Assembly: GCA_021153185.1 (NCBI GenBank)
Contig: JAGKTY010000008.1
Location: 11,056-75,055, forward strand
Direction of reading: 5' to 3'
Length of the DNA: 64,000 nucleotides
DNA from: Lachnospiraceae bacterium
GTDB lineage: Bacteria > Bacillota > Clostridia > Lachnospirales > Lachnospiraceae
Shown: positions 25,643 to 33,986 of the stretch, piece after piece
Layout of the letters: every line of letters begins with the position of its first letter
Position numbering within the stretch: the stretch's first letter is position 1
The notes under the pieces: model-generated
Databases searched by the model: none
What the model saw: only the letters and a program-made list of their open reading frames with translations
Told to the model about the DNA's origin: nothing
Made by a program: the position numbers and the translations under genes

Positions 25643-26740
25643 CTATAATCCGAAATAAGCATCAATTCCATTTGCAATACCGGAAACAATTTTGTATTGG
25701 TATTCTGATGATGCCATGTTTAAATCTTCTGTAGGATTGGTCATATAGCCCATCTCTACGATTGTGACCGGTGTCTGACACCAGTTAATGCCTGTCATCG
25801 TATCGGTCTCCCAGACGCGTTCCTTCCTGCATCCGGTCGCTGCAACCAGACAGTCCAGAACACTAGCTGACAATGCCTTACTCTGACTGTATAATGCCGC
25901 ATTGTACGGATTATTGCTCGTCTGGCAAATCGTCATGGCACCGCTTACACCGGAATTGTCTGAACCGTTTGCATGAACACGGATAAACGCATCAACCTGT
26001 GCATTGTTCGCAATCTGCGCACGCTCTGCGTTGCTGATATTTACATCATTGCTCTCCCGGATCATGAGCACCTCATAGCCTCTGCTCTCAAGCTCATCCC
26101 GAAGCTTTCGGGATACCTGCAGGGTTAATTCGTATTCTGCAAGACCGCTTGCCACACCGCTTGTACCACCGGAAACCTTCGCCTTCATCTCGGATGAACC
26201 CGGTCCGTTTGGCTCTTTTTCTGAGTTGCCGTGTGCCTGATGCCCCGCATCAATTGCGATAACATATCCCGTTGCCTGTCCCGGAAGCGGTTTGTCCTTC
26301 ACATAATCGCTGCTTACATACAAATAATATCCATCTAATAAAATCTGCGTCCAGCCGTCCGCCTCAGAAACTCTTTGAAGGCTCTCACGATAGGAAGCCT
26401 TGCGGTATATTTCTGCATCCGTGCCCGGCTGCATGCGGATATTTACGACGTCAGTTGTCACAATCTCAGTCGTCTCTATCGTATCTGCATCCGGTGCCCT
26501 TTGTGGAAGTGCATTTTGCGAAACACCATTGTCAGAGACCGGTTTCATTTCCGGATGAACCTCCGGAACAACCGCTTCTAACTCCTTTGGCATCTCAGTC
26601 TCTGTTTCCGCCTCCTTTAGCGGTTCTTGTTGTAACACGGCGTTTGTTTCATCGGATGCCTTATCTGTTTCTTTATTTCCGCATCCCCAAAGTAGTCCCA
26701 AGCCCATCAGTAATATACATAACGTAATACATTTTTTCAT
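25643..26740 (-). CDS. N-acetylmuramoyl-L-alanine amidase lipoprotein with SH3 domain
   Basis: A 365-residue wall hydrolase. The lipobox LLWGC sets C20 as the lipid anchor. Residues 21-85 are an acidic, low-complexity linker (EAETETEMPKEL) with KPVSDNGVSQN (66-76). A bacterial SH3 domain covers about 92-150. The amidase_3 domain has zinc ligands DAGH (H167), AEYEL (E202) and RVHANGS (H256), and the catalytic Glu is in VEMGYMTNP. It cleaves the bond between muramic acid and L-Ala. Because it is followed by cca with 8 bp between, and overlaps the upstream membrane protein by 4 bp (ATGA), it appears to be in one transcript with them. Confidence 0.92.
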   Translation of the reverse strand: MKKCITLCILLMGLGLLWGCGNKETDKASDETNAVLQQEPLKEAETETEMPKELEAVVPEVHPEMKPVSDNGVSQNALPQRAPDADTIETTEIVTTDVVNIRMQPGTDAEIYRKASYRESLQRVSEADGWTQILLDGYYLYVSSDYVKDKPLPGQATGYVIAIDAGHQAHGNSEKEPNGPGSSEMKAKVSGGTSGVASGLAEYELTLQVSRKLRDELESRGYEVLMIRESNDVNISNAERAQIANNAQVDAFIRVHANGSDNSGVSGAMTICQTSNNPYNAALYSQSKALSASVLDCLVAATGCRKERVWETDTMTGINWCQTPVTIVEMGYMTNPTEDLNMASSEYQYKIVSGIANGIDAYFGL

Positions 26741-27090
26741 GAATCCTGCTCCTTTAATGCAAGTGCTCTTAAGCTGTCATATTGTTTGTACATCTTTTGT
26801 ACGCCGTTTTCCAATAGATAATAATGCATGATATACGGCACCAAAAGCACAAGGAGTGCGACAAATAACACCAAAAGCTGTGGCGAAAAAGAGAGATACA
26901 TCATAAAAAACGTTCCAAATGCAAGGAGCGCAAAGGTCAGCGTCACAAGCAGATGAATGAGCCGTTCATGCATAAAAAATGCAAGCTGCTTTTCATGCTC
27001 GGCAAGGAGCGCCCCGTAGCTTTCCCCGGTATCATTTTGTATCAGAATCGCATCCATTCGCGCCATATATGCCAAAATTCTCTTTTTCAT
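26737..27090 (-). CDS. two-span membrane protein of unknown function
   Basis: A 117-residue protein of unknown function. The N-terminal half is helical and charged, then two membrane segments at about residues 44-66 (LLVTLTFALLAFGTFFMMYL) and 68-92 (LLVLFVALLVLLVPYIMHYY), and a charged tail. The start at 27090 has GGAGG 5 bases upstream; an ATG four codons earlier has none. It overlaps the amidase by 4 bp, suggesting that the products may act together at the membrane, but no family was recognised. Confidence 0.7.
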   Translation of the reverse strand: MKKRILAYMARMDAILIQNDTGESYGALLAEHEKQLAFFMHERLIHLLVTLTFALLAFGTFFMMYLSFSPQLLVLFVALLVLLVPYIMHYYLLENGVQKMYKQYDSLRALALKEQDS

Positions 27091-27168
27091 AGTATCCTCC
27101 AAACTGTGTTCGTTTTATCGGACAATTCTCCCAAATCTTGAAAAACATAAAAATCGTTCTATCAAGTG

Positions 27169-27200
27169 AAAAACGGCCTGCACCGGGAGGTACAGACCGT
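27169..27200 (-). terminator. terminator of ackA
   Basis: On the minus strand stem ACGGTCTGTACC/GGTGCAGGCCGT (with G-U pairs), a 4-base loop and a T5 run, 6 bases after the ackA stop. Confidence 0.8.
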
Positions 27201-27206
27201 CAATTA

Positions 27207-28400
27207 TTATTTTACAAGCATTGCAGTCTGTCTCGCAATTGCCATTTCCTCATCTGTTGGAATTACCATAACGGACACGCTGCTATCAGGCGTAGAAAGA
27301 AATACCTCTTCTCCACGTTTCTGATTGGCTGCATCATCAATCGTAATGCCTAGATAATTCAGATAACTGCATACTTCTGCTCTCGCAGCAGTGTTATTTT
27401 CACCAACACCGGCTGTAAACACGATGGCGTCAACACCATTCATGGCCGCCGCATATGCACCTACATATTTGGCCACGCGGTATGCCCATGTCTCAAGTGC
27501 TACCTTTGCAAGCTCATTTCCTTCCTGCGCTGCACCGGCAAGATCCCTGAAGTCACTTGAAAGACCACCGGAAAGACCGAGAACACCTGATTTCTTGTTG
27601 CAGATATTGATCACTTCTTCTGCTGAAATATGCTCTTTTTGTGCAATAAAGCTCACAATTGCAGGGTCGATATCTCCACTTCTTGTTCCCATGATAAGAC
27701 CCTCAAGCGGTGTAAGTCCCATCGATGTATCGACACATTCTCCATATTGAACGGCTGAAACGGAAGCGCCGTTTCCAAGATGACACACGATAATTTTTAA
27801 GTCTTTGATATCCTTCTCAAGAAGCTGTGCTGCCCTGTGGCTGACATAATCATGGCTTGTACCATGGAATCCGTACCGTCTCACTTTGTACTTCTCATAA
27901 TACTCGTTTGGAAGACCGTACATATATGCCTTTTTCGGCATCGTCTGATGAAAGGCTGTATCAAATACGGCTACCATTGGCACATTTGGCATCACTTCCC
28001 GGCAAGAACGAATACCAATGAGGTTGGCCGGATTGTGGAGCGGTGCAAGATCATTGCATTCTTCAATTGCTTTCATTACTTCTTCCGTAATGATGACACT
28101 CTTGGCAAATTTCTCACCTCCATGAACAATACGATGTCCGACGGCATCAATCTCATCTAAAGACGAGATGGCTCCGACTTCTTTGTCTAACAATTTGTCA
28201 ATGACATAGGAAACCGCTTTTGTATGGTTTGGCATATCCATCTGCCATGTCTGTTTCTCACCGCCGGCCTTTTGGTGGGTGATTGCGCCATCAATTCCGA
28301 TTCTTTCGCAAAGTCCTTTTGCAAGAACGGTCTCATTTGCACTGTCGATCAGCTGATACTTTAATGAAGAGCTACCGCAGTTGATTACTAAAACTTTCAT
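27207..28400 (-). CDS. ackA: acetate kinase
   Basis: A 397-residue kinase that makes ATP and acetate from acetyl phosphate in fermentation. Family signatures are VLVINCGSSSLKYQL (N-terminal phosphate loop), HRIVHGGEKF, VFDTAFHQTMP, RRYGFHGTSHDYV and LGNGASVSAV; VFTAGVGEN lies near the C-terminus. The start 28400 has GAGG with proper spacing; two upstream in-frame codons including an ATG are not used. No pta gene lies next to it, though pta-ackA is the usual pair. It lies 21 bp downstream of proS and ends in a terminator. Confidence 0.97.
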   Translation of the reverse strand: MKVLVINCGSSSLKYQLIDSANETVLAKGLCERIGIDGAITHQKAGGEKQTWQMDMPNHTKAVSYVIDKLLDKEVGAISSLDEIDAVGHRIVHGGEKFAKSVIITEEVMKAIEECNDLAPLHNPANLIGIRSCREVMPNVPMVAVFDTAFHQTMPKKAYMYGLPNEYYEKYKVRRYGFHGTSHDYVSHRAAQLLEKDIKDLKIIVCHLGNGASVSAVQYGECVDTSMGLTPLEGLIMGTRSGDIDPAIVSFIAQKEHISAEEVINICNKKSGVLGLSGGLSSDFRDLAGAAQEGNELAKVALETWAYRVAKYVGAYAAAMNGVDAIVFTAGVGENNTAARAEVCSYLNYLGITIDDAANQKRGEEVFLSTPDSSVSVMVIPTDEEMAIARQTAMLVK

Positions 28401-28421
28401 CTCCATACCTCTCAATATATC

Positions 28422-29852
28422 TTAATATGCTCTACCCCAATAAACCATCTTTTTGGCCGGTTTGCCACAGCATACACAAGTCGGCGCAATGTCCTCCTGC
28501 TCAAACGGCATACAACGGCTTGTGACAGCCAGTTTTTCTTTGATGGTATCCTCGCATGCCTGCTCGCCACACCACATTGCTTTTACGAAACCGGACTTGG
28601 TCGCAAAAATCTCTTCGAACTGTTCCATATTTTTTGCAACATATGTATGTGCATCTCTATGTGCTCTCGCTCTCTCAAGCATTTCTACCTGAATCTTGTC
28701 AAGAAGCGCTGCCACTTCTGTCTCGAGATCCTCAAGCTTGCATTCTATCTTCTCTCTTGTATCACGGCGGACAAGCACGCATTTGCCTGCCTCGATATCC
28801 TTTGGTCCGATTTCGACGCGGACCGGAATACCTCTCATCTCACACTCTGAGAATTTCCATCCCGGACTCTTATCGGAATCGTCAACCTTAACCCTGAAAT
28901 TTGATAAACGCTCTTTTAATGCAAAGGCCTTGTCTAAAACGCCCTCCTTATGCTGCTGAATCGGAATAATAATCACCTGTGTCGGTGCTACCTTTGGCGG
29001 AAGTACAAGACCGGAATTATCACCGTGTACCATAATGATCGCACCGATTAAACGTGTCGTTGTTCCCCAGGATGTCTGATGGACATACTGCAGCTTGTTC
29101 TCCTTATCCGTGTACTGGATACCGAACGCTTTTGCAAATCCATCCCCGAAGTTATGGCTTGTACCTGACTGAAGTGCTTTTCCGTCGTGCATCAGTGACT
29201 CAATTGTATAGGTAGCCTCTGCACCGGCAAATTTTTCTTTGTCCGTCTTGCGTCCTTTTACGACAGGAATTGCGAGAACATTCTCACAGAAATCAGCGTA
29301 TACATTTAACATCTGGATGGTTCTTGCCTCTGCATCCTCTGCTGTCGCATGTGCCGTATGGCCTTCCTGCCATAAAAACTCCCTGCTTCGAAGGAAAGGT
29401 CTTGTCTCTTTCTCCCAGCGCACAACGCTGCACCACTGGTTGTACACCTTTGGAAGATCCCTGTATGACTGAATCTCATTTTTATAAAAATCGCAGAACA
29501 ACGTCTCGGAAGTCGGTCTGACACACATTCTCTCCTGAAGCGGATTGAGTCCGCCATGTGTTACCCATGCAACCTCCGGTGCAAATCCTTCTACGTGGTC
29601 TTTTTCCTTCTGCAGTAAGCTTTCCGGAATAAACATCGGAAGATATACATTTTCTACGCCTGTCTTCTTGAATTCCGCATCCATCTGTGACTGAATAAGC
29701 TCCCAGATTGCATATCCTGCCGGCTTGAAAACCATACATCCTTTTACGCTTGTGTAATCAAGAAGTTCTGCTTTTTTGACAACGTCCGTGTACCACTGCG
29801 CAAAATCTTCTTCCATAGAAGTAATCGCTTCTACTAATTTCTTGTCTGCCAT
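28422..29852 (-). CDS. proS: prolyl-tRNA synthetase (short, type 3)
   Basis: A 476-residue class II aminoacyl-tRNA synthetase that charges tRNA-Pro. It is of the short archaeal/eukaryotic-like type without the editing insertion: class II motifs are VYLPMFIPESLL, RPTSETLF, RWEKETRPFLRSREFLWQEGH and the end CVCCGKPAKKMVYWGRAY, whose Cys pair may bind zinc. The start at 29852 has AGGAGG. A very good promoter and a short structured leader precede it (29905-29999). Downstream ackA follows after 21 bp. It is the only synthetase in the window. Confidence 0.96.
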   Translation of the reverse strand: MADKKLVEAITSMEEDFAQWYTDVVKKAELLDYTSVKGCMVFKPAGYAIWELIQSQMDAEFKKTGVENVYLPMFIPESLLQKEKDHVEGFAPEVAWVTHGGLNPLQERMCVRPTSETLFCDFYKNEIQSYRDLPKVYNQWCSVVRWEKETRPFLRSREFLWQEGHTAHATAEDAEARTIQMLNVYADFCENVLAIPVVKGRKTDKEKFAGAEATYTIESLMHDGKALQSGTSHNFGDGFAKAFGIQYTDKENKLQYVHQTSWGTTTRLIGAIIMVHGDNSGLVLPPKVAPTQVIIIPIQQHKEGVLDKAFALKERLSNFRVKVDDSDKSPGWKFSECEMRGIPVRVEIGPKDIEAGKCVLVRRDTREKIECKLEDLETEVAALLDKIQVEMLERARAHRDAHTYVAKNMEQFEEIFATKSGFVKAMWCGEQACEDTIKEKLAVTSRCMPFEQEDIAPTCVCCGKPAKKMVYWGRAY

Positions 29853-29904
29853 AATCGTCCTCCTACTGACACCTTTTATACTTCTATTTTCTTTCAAAAA
29901 ATAA

Positions 29905-29943
29905 CGCCGCTTTCCACCCCCGAAAAGGGACCGAAAAACGGCG
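29905..29943 (-). promoter_or_regulatory. structured leader of proS (attenuator-like, T-box remnant?)
   Basis: On the minus strand the leader contains GGTGATACCGCC, then CGGTCCC, a TTTTC loop and GGGGG, and ends CGGCG followed by TTATTTTTT. Outer pairs CGCCG/CGGCG and inner CCC/GGG can form a terminator-like hairpin. The ACCGCC and GGTCCC elements look like the end of a T-box, but the bulge reads TGAT, not TGGN, and no stem I fits after the promoter. Confidence 0.35.
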
Positions 29944-29954
29944 GTATCACCTTT

Positions 29955-29999
29955 TTGACAATGTGTTTTTATCATAAAATAAACACTTGGCATTGTCAA
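29955..29999 (-). promoter_or_regulatory. proS promoter inside an inverted repeat
   Basis: On the minus strand -35 TTGACA (29994-29999), 17-bp spacer, -10 TATGAT (29971-29976). The -35 is one arm of an inverted repeat TTGACAATG (29955-29963) and CATTGTCAA (29991-29999), with further TGTTT/AAACA pairing inside. The second arm falls near the transcription start, so this may be an operator or a leader hairpin. Confidence 0.6.
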
Positions 30000-30014
30000 G
30001 TTTACGCTATATTT

Positions 30015-31421
30015 TTACTTTGCAGCCTTCTCTGCTTTGATGACCTCCTGGAAATCTTCCATATCCTTTGCAATTTCCCCGCTTAAGTAAAGAAGACAAA
30101 TCAGGTTTGGAATCGCCATAAGTGCATTTGCAATATCCGAGAAGTTCCAAACAATATCAAGTGCCGTTGTTGCACCGACATAAGCGATTAATGAGAAAAT
30201 GATGCGGTATACCATGTTGAATTTTGGTGTATTTAATATGTACTCAAATGCTTTCTCGCCATGATATTCCCAGCCGAGGATGGTTGAGAATGCAAACAGT
30301 GCAATACCGATTGTTACAAGAACCGCTCCAAGCTCACCAAGCACCGTCTTAAATGCGAGAATCGTCAGTGCAGCTCCCTTGATCATCGCGCCTGACTCAT
30401 CGACTGCTCCAAGAACACCGCTACTTGCAATACAAAGACCTGTAATGGTACAAACAACAATCGTATCCCAGAATGTACCTGTCATGTTGATATAGCCCTG
30501 ACGGACCGGATTATCTGTATGTGCTGCTGCTGCGGTAATCGCTGCAGAACCCATACCTGCCTCATTTGAAAAAACACCTCTGGCCACACCAAAACGCATC
30601 GCATTCATCATGGCAGCTGTAATCGAACCGCAAAGTCCGCCGCCGACTGCCTGTACAGAAAATGCCATTTTGAAAATATCACAAATGCCCTGCGGAACGT
30701 TCTGGATATTACCGATGATTACGATAATACCGCCAATGACATAAAAAATAGCCATAAACGGAACAACGACACTGGATACTTTGGAAATCCATTTGATTCC
30801 GCCAACAATAATAATGAGTGCGATGATTGTAAGCACTACGCCGACTACAACCGGTGATACACCGAACGTCGCATTGATGGATTCTGAAATGGAATTGGCC
30901 TGTGTCAGGTTTCCGATACCAAACGACGCGATAACCGCAAACAAAGCAAACAACCAACCGAGCACGGAACCTGCTGCTTTATTTTTAAACGCTTTTTTCA
31001 TGGTGTACATTGGTCCACCACTCATCTCACCATTTTCATTTACTTCACGATATTTAATCGCAAGCATACACTCTGAGAATTTTGATGTCAGACCAAAGGC
31101 TGCGGAAATCCACATCCATACAAGTGCGCCCGGTCCTCCTGATACCATCGCTGTCGCAACACCTACGATATTACCCGTACCAATTGTTGCGGCAAGCGCT
31201 GTTGTGAGTGCTGAGAATGGTGAAATATCTCCCGCACCACCTTCTTTTTTTGTTCTTGCCTCTTTGCTGAGTGTGCTCTTTAATGCATACCCAAGATTTC
31301 TCCATGGAAGGAATTTTGTACGGATGGTTAAGAAAATGCCTGTTCCCACAAGTAAAATGAGCATCACCGGTCCCCATACAAAATCGTCGACAACCTTTAA
31401 AACTTCACCCATTGCTTCCAT
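30015..31421 (-). CDS. AGCS-family sodium:alanine/glycine symporter
   Basis: A 468-residue carrier of the alanine-or-glycine:cation symporter family with about 11 membrane spans. Motifs seen are FLTIRTKFLPWRN at the N-terminus, ATIGTGNIVGVATAM, GPGALVWMWISA, MYTMKKAF, RGVFSNEAGMGSAAI, and a C-terminal IPNLICLLYLSGEI. It imports alanine or glycine with Na+ (or H+). Start 31421 follows GAGGAG. An excellent promoter (31522-31550) is followed at once by a strong hairpin (31465-31502) in the leader, implying attenuation. It lies just upstream of proS but is separated by the proS promoter. Confidence 0.93.
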   Translation of the reverse strand: MEAMGEVLKVVDDFVWGPVMLILLVGTGIFLTIRTKFLPWRNLGYALKSTLSKEARTKKEGGAGDISPFSALTTALAATIGTGNIVGVATAMVSGGPGALVWMWISAAFGLTSKFSECMLAIKYREVNENGEMSGGPMYTMKKAFKNKAAGSVLGWLFALFAVIASFGIGNLTQANSISESINATFGVSPVVVGVVLTIIALIIIVGGIKWISKVSSVVVPFMAIFYVIGGIIVIIGNIQNVPQGICDIFKMAFSVQAVGGGLCGSITAAMMNAMRFGVARGVFSNEAGMGSAAITAAAAHTDNPVRQGYINMTGTFWDTIVVCTITGLCIASSGVLGAVDESGAMIKGAALTILAFKTVLGELGAVLVTIGIALFAFSTILGWEYHGEKAFEYILNTPKFNMVYRIIFSLIAYVGATTALDIVWNFSDIANALMAIPNLICLLYLSGEIAKDMEDFQEVIKAEKAAK

Positions 31422-31464
31422 TTTTCCACTCCTCTCGTTTTCCCTTATCAATCTTACCAAAACC

Positions 31465-31502
31465 AAAAAAGGGGACTACTAGCTAATTAGTAGTCCCTTT
31501 TG
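31465..31502. terminator. strong hairpin with T6 in the AGCS leader
   Basis: On the minus strand a stem of GGGACTACTA/TAGTAGTCCC plus flanking A-T pairs, loop ATTAGC, then TTTTTT. It can terminate ytvI transcripts that read through, but it also lies between the promoter at 31522-31550 and the AGCS gene. Its reverse reads as a terminator too (CCCTTTT). Confidence 0.75.
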
Positions 31503-31521
31503 ACCTCGTAAGTATAGTATT

Positions 31522-31550
31522 ATATTACTTGCATCTTCAAAAAATGTCAA
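31522..31550 (-). promoter_or_regulatory. promoter upstream of the AGCS symporter
   Basis: On the minus strand -35 TTGACA (31545-31550), 17-bp spacer, -10 TAATAT (31522-31527). The expected start is near 31515, about 13 bases before the hairpin at 31465-31502. Confidence 0.7.
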
Positions 31551-31596
31551 TATTTTGTTATTTTGGCAGGTTATTTCGTCATGAAAGTTTGCCATT

Positions 31597-32556
31597 TTAT
31601 CCGGATTTGGTAAATGCATGTCTGTAAAAATCTGTCGCAATGATTATATAAATTGGGCCGTAAATGACCCCAAGTCCGCCAAATACCTCCACCCCTACAT
31701 ACACCGACATCAACATTGCCACTGGCCAAAGCCCCATTTTATCACCAATCAGCCGTGGCTCTAAAAGCTCACGGAAAACTACAGACAACAAAAATAGCAG
31801 CAAAACAAGAATGGTTTGGCTATAATTCCCTATGAGTAACTGCCAGATTGCAACCGGAATTAAAACAAGCCCCGTTCCAAGAAACGGCAGCGCATCAAGA
31901 ATTCCGGTTAATAGTCCGAACAACAGCGCCCGTGCAAGCGGAAACCCACATATCACGAATCCAACGAAACAAATGGCACTGATTCCGAGTATGATTACAA
32001 ATTGTGCAAATGCAAAGGTTTTGATAAAAAGTCCCAATTGCCTTACTTCATTTTTGGCGTATATGACATATTGGTTATGGTTTCCCCATTTTTTGAGCTG
32101 GGAAAAGTCCTTGGACAATAACACCATACTGATCCAGGATATGATGAAAAAAATAAAAATGCGGATTGCTTTTTGCACATATCCGATGGATTCATTCATA
32201 GCGTTTGGAATCAAATCTTTTGATAGATTGGAAAAATACGTTTTGAAATGATATAAAAGTTCCTGTTTGCTAAATACATAATTTCCGATTTCATTGCAAC
32301 TCAAATAAATTAGAAACGTTACAATCAGTGTGATTCCCGTAAATAACACGGCTGCCAATAGTCCTGTAACAACGCCCTTTGGCACATGCGTCTTTTGGGA
32401 GATGCGGCTCACCAAAGGGTCAGAGGGTGCCACCACGCAAAATGCAAGCACGAACGGCAGAAACAACGGAAGCACATATCGGAATGCACCATATAAGGCA
32501 ATCAGAAATAATACAAAGTAACACATCTCTTTTTTTTCATTCCAAAAACTTCTCAT
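31597..32556 (-). CDS. AI-2E family / YtvI-like membrane protein
   Basis: A 319-residue membrane protein with about 8 spans. Its C-terminal third has GILDALPFLGTGLVLIPVAI and LGVIYGPIYIIIATDF, typical of the YtvI subgroup of the AI-2E exporter family; YtvI in Bacillus is a sporulation membrane protein. The family is large and its substrates differ (some members are Na+/H+ antiporters), so function is uncertain. The likely ribosome site GGGTGG, 7 bases before ATG, is the 3' arm of a hairpin at 32564-32593, so translation may be limited. The gene ends upstream of the AGCS promoter. Confidence 0.8.
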   Translation of the reverse strand: MRSFWNEKKEMCYFVLFLIALYGAFRYVLPLFLPFVLAFCVVAPSDPLVSRISQKTHVPKGVVTGLLAAVLFTGITLIVTFLIYLSCNEIGNYVFSKQELLYHFKTYFSNLSKDLIPNAMNESIGYVQKAIRIFIFFIISWISMVLLSKDFSQLKKWGNHNQYVIYAKNEVRQLGLFIKTFAFAQFVIILGISAICFVGFVICGFPLARALLFGLLTGILDALPFLGTGLVLIPVAIWQLLIGNYSQTILVLLLFLLSVVFRELLEPRLIGDKMGLWPVAMLMSVYVGVEVFGGLGVIYGPIYIIIATDFYRHAFTKSG

Positions 32557-32563
32557 AACAAAA

Positions 32564-32593
32564 CCACCCTATTATCTTTCTGATATTAGGGTG
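32564..32593 (-). terminator. hairpin after rluA-like gene that also holds the YtvI ribosome site
   Basis: On the minus strand arms CCACCCTAATATC and GATAATAGGGTGG (one mismatch), loop AGAAA, followed by TTTTG. It acts as a terminator for the upstream pseudouridine synthase gene and its 3' arm contains GGGTGG, the only ribosome-like site of the downstream gene. Confidence 0.6.
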
Positions 32594-32673
32594 GACTAAT
32601 TTTCTTATCCTATTCCGGTTGTCGTCTTTTTCTTGACCTATTTTGGCCTTTTTGACATCAACGCTTTTTAAAA

Positions 32674-33381
32674 TTATCCTGTCGCTTCCCACTCCGTCCG
32701 GAAAATCGGATTTTGGGGTGTTACCTCGCATACAACCTCTTTTTTTGTGCCCGGTTCCAGAAATGTCAGCTTACTTGCACACAGTGCTACATGTTTGACG
32801 CCATATGCTTCTGTCAATTTATTTGACATTTCGGAAGCATATTTCCGATCACCAATCAGTGACATACCCCGGCTTGCAAACTGTGCGCGGATTTGGTGAA
32901 ACCGTCCTGTTTTCAAATGAATACGCACAAGCGCCAGATTCTCTTTTCTTTGCAGTACCTCATAGGTAAGCTCTGCACGTTTTCCTTCCTTTTCGGAGGT
33001 GATGACCGCACGTTTGTTGTCACTGTCTTTGCCTAGATAATCTACCATTGTAATTGATTCCTTAATCGGTAAGTCCTTTGCCTCATCGACACAAACAACA
33101 GCCAGATATTCTTTTTGGCATATTTTATTTGCCCCGGATAGCTGACTGCTGAGATTTGCTGCTGTATGTTTATTCTTCGCAAATACCAAAAGACCCTCCA
33201 CCGGCTGGTCAAGTCTATGTACAAGTCCGACATACGGTATTTTCCCTTCCTTCCCGGCTAAATATGCCGTTACCTCACTGACTGCATCCTTTGCAAATGC
33301 ATTTGCTGACTGCGTGGCAAATCCTGATGGTTTATAGACAATCAGATACTCTTTTGTTTCTTCTATAATATCAATATTCAT
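32674..33381 (-). CDS. RluA-family pseudouridine synthase
   Basis: A 235-residue enzyme that isomerises uridine in rRNA or tRNA. The catalytic motif is VHRLDQPVEGLLVFAK with D58; the usual form is HRLDRxTSG, so QPVEG is an atypical flank, but the Asp and the surrounding fold are kept. Other motifs are YLAVVC, LKTGRFHQIRAQFA and GDRKYAS, as in RluA/RsuA-like enzymes. There is no S4 domain at the N-terminus, so this is a short RluA-type. Which uridine is modified cannot be told. Confidence 0.88.
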   Translation of the reverse strand: MNIDIIEETKEYLIVYKPSGFATQSANAFAKDAVSEVTAYLAGKEGKIPYVGLVHRLDQPVEGLLVFAKNKHTAANLSSQLSGANKICQKEYLAVVCVDEAKDLPIKESITMVDYLGKDSDNKRAVITSEKEGKRAELTYEVLQRKENLALVRIHLKTGRFHQIRAQFASRGMSLIGDRKYASEMSNKLTEAYGVKHVALCASKLTFLEPGTKKEVVCEVTPQNPIFRTEWEATG

Positions 33382-33395
33382 GTTTTATATTCCCA

Positions 33396-33424
33396 TTGCA
33401 ATTTTTTCGTTTTTTTTTTATAAT
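33396..33424 (+). promoter_or_regulatory. promoter of the zinc-ribbon gene
   Basis: -35 TTGCAA (33396-33401), a T-rich 17-bp spacer and -10 TATAAT (33419-33424), about 48 bases before the ATG at 33473. Confidence 0.65.
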
Positions 33425-33472
33425 AATACGAAGAAATGGTAACGCTGTAAAGATTATTTTGAGGGGACTTTT

Positions 33473-33943
33473 ATGAGTAATATACCAAGTCGACTTGAAC
33501 AAGTTCTTAGTTTAAACAAACCGATCAAATGTCCATACTGTGGGGGAAAGCTTTTTCAGGAGGCTACCGGATACTTCCGTTGTCACGACTGTAACGAAGT
33601 GACGCTGGATGACTACGGCAAAGTGCGGGAATTTCTGGAACAGAACGGACCTACGCCATATCCGGTGATTTCCAATGTAACAGGTGTTAAAATGAGCACC
33701 ATCACGATGCTTCTTGAACACGGTAAACTTGAGATTCCAAACGGTTCCAGCTATTATTTACAATGTAAGAGCTGTGGCTGCAGCCTCCGTTACGGGCAGT
33801 ACTGCAGTTCTTGTGCCAAGGATGCGTTTAACCGGAATATGATTAACGTTGAGGTCATCGGACAAAAGCCATCGCAGCCGCCTAAGACCGATTTGAATCC
33901 TGAGATGAAAGGAAAAATGCATTACATCGGAAAACGCCGATAA
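33473..33943 (+). CDS. double zinc-ribbon protein with an internal helix-turn-helix-like region (YvyF-like)
   Basis: A 156-residue protein with two Cys4 sites: C20, C23, C37, C40 and C98, C101, C111, C114. Between them residues 48-92 (VREFLEQNGPTPYPVISN, then VTGVKMSTITMLLEHGKLEIPN) look like the helical middle part of the YvyF/flagellar-operon protein type, where a helix-turn-helix-like fold sits beside a zinc ribbon. Flagellar genes are not seen here. It is monocistronic: ribosome site GAGGGG, own promoter upstream and a terminator at 33948-33984. Its role is unknown; regulation or RNA binding is a guess. Confidence 0.65.
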   Translation: MSNIPSRLEQVLSLNKPIKCPYCGGKLFQEATGYFRCHDCNEVTLDDYGKVREFLEQNGPTPYPVISNVTGVKMSTITMLLEHGKLEIPNGSSYYLQCKSCGCSLRYGQYCSSCAKDAFNRNMINVEVIGQKPSQPPKTDLNPEMKGKMHYIGKRR

Positions 33944-33947
33944 TTGC

Positions 33948-33984
33948 AAGAGGCTGTTCACGAATATCCGTGTACAGCCTCTTT
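33948..33984. terminator. bidirectional terminator between convergent genes
   Basis: Stem AAGAGGCTG...CAGCCTCTT with inner CACG/CGTG and an AATAT loop, followed by T-runs on both strands. It serves the zinc-ribbon gene (plus) and the response regulator ending at 33987 (minus). Confidence 0.85.
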
Positions 33985-33986
33985 TA

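Noticed and set aside
29852..30014. Full T-box riboswitch upstream of proS
   Set aside because: Only the end resembles a T-box; the bulge is TGAT instead of TGGN and the promoter leaves no room for stem I with a specifier codon.
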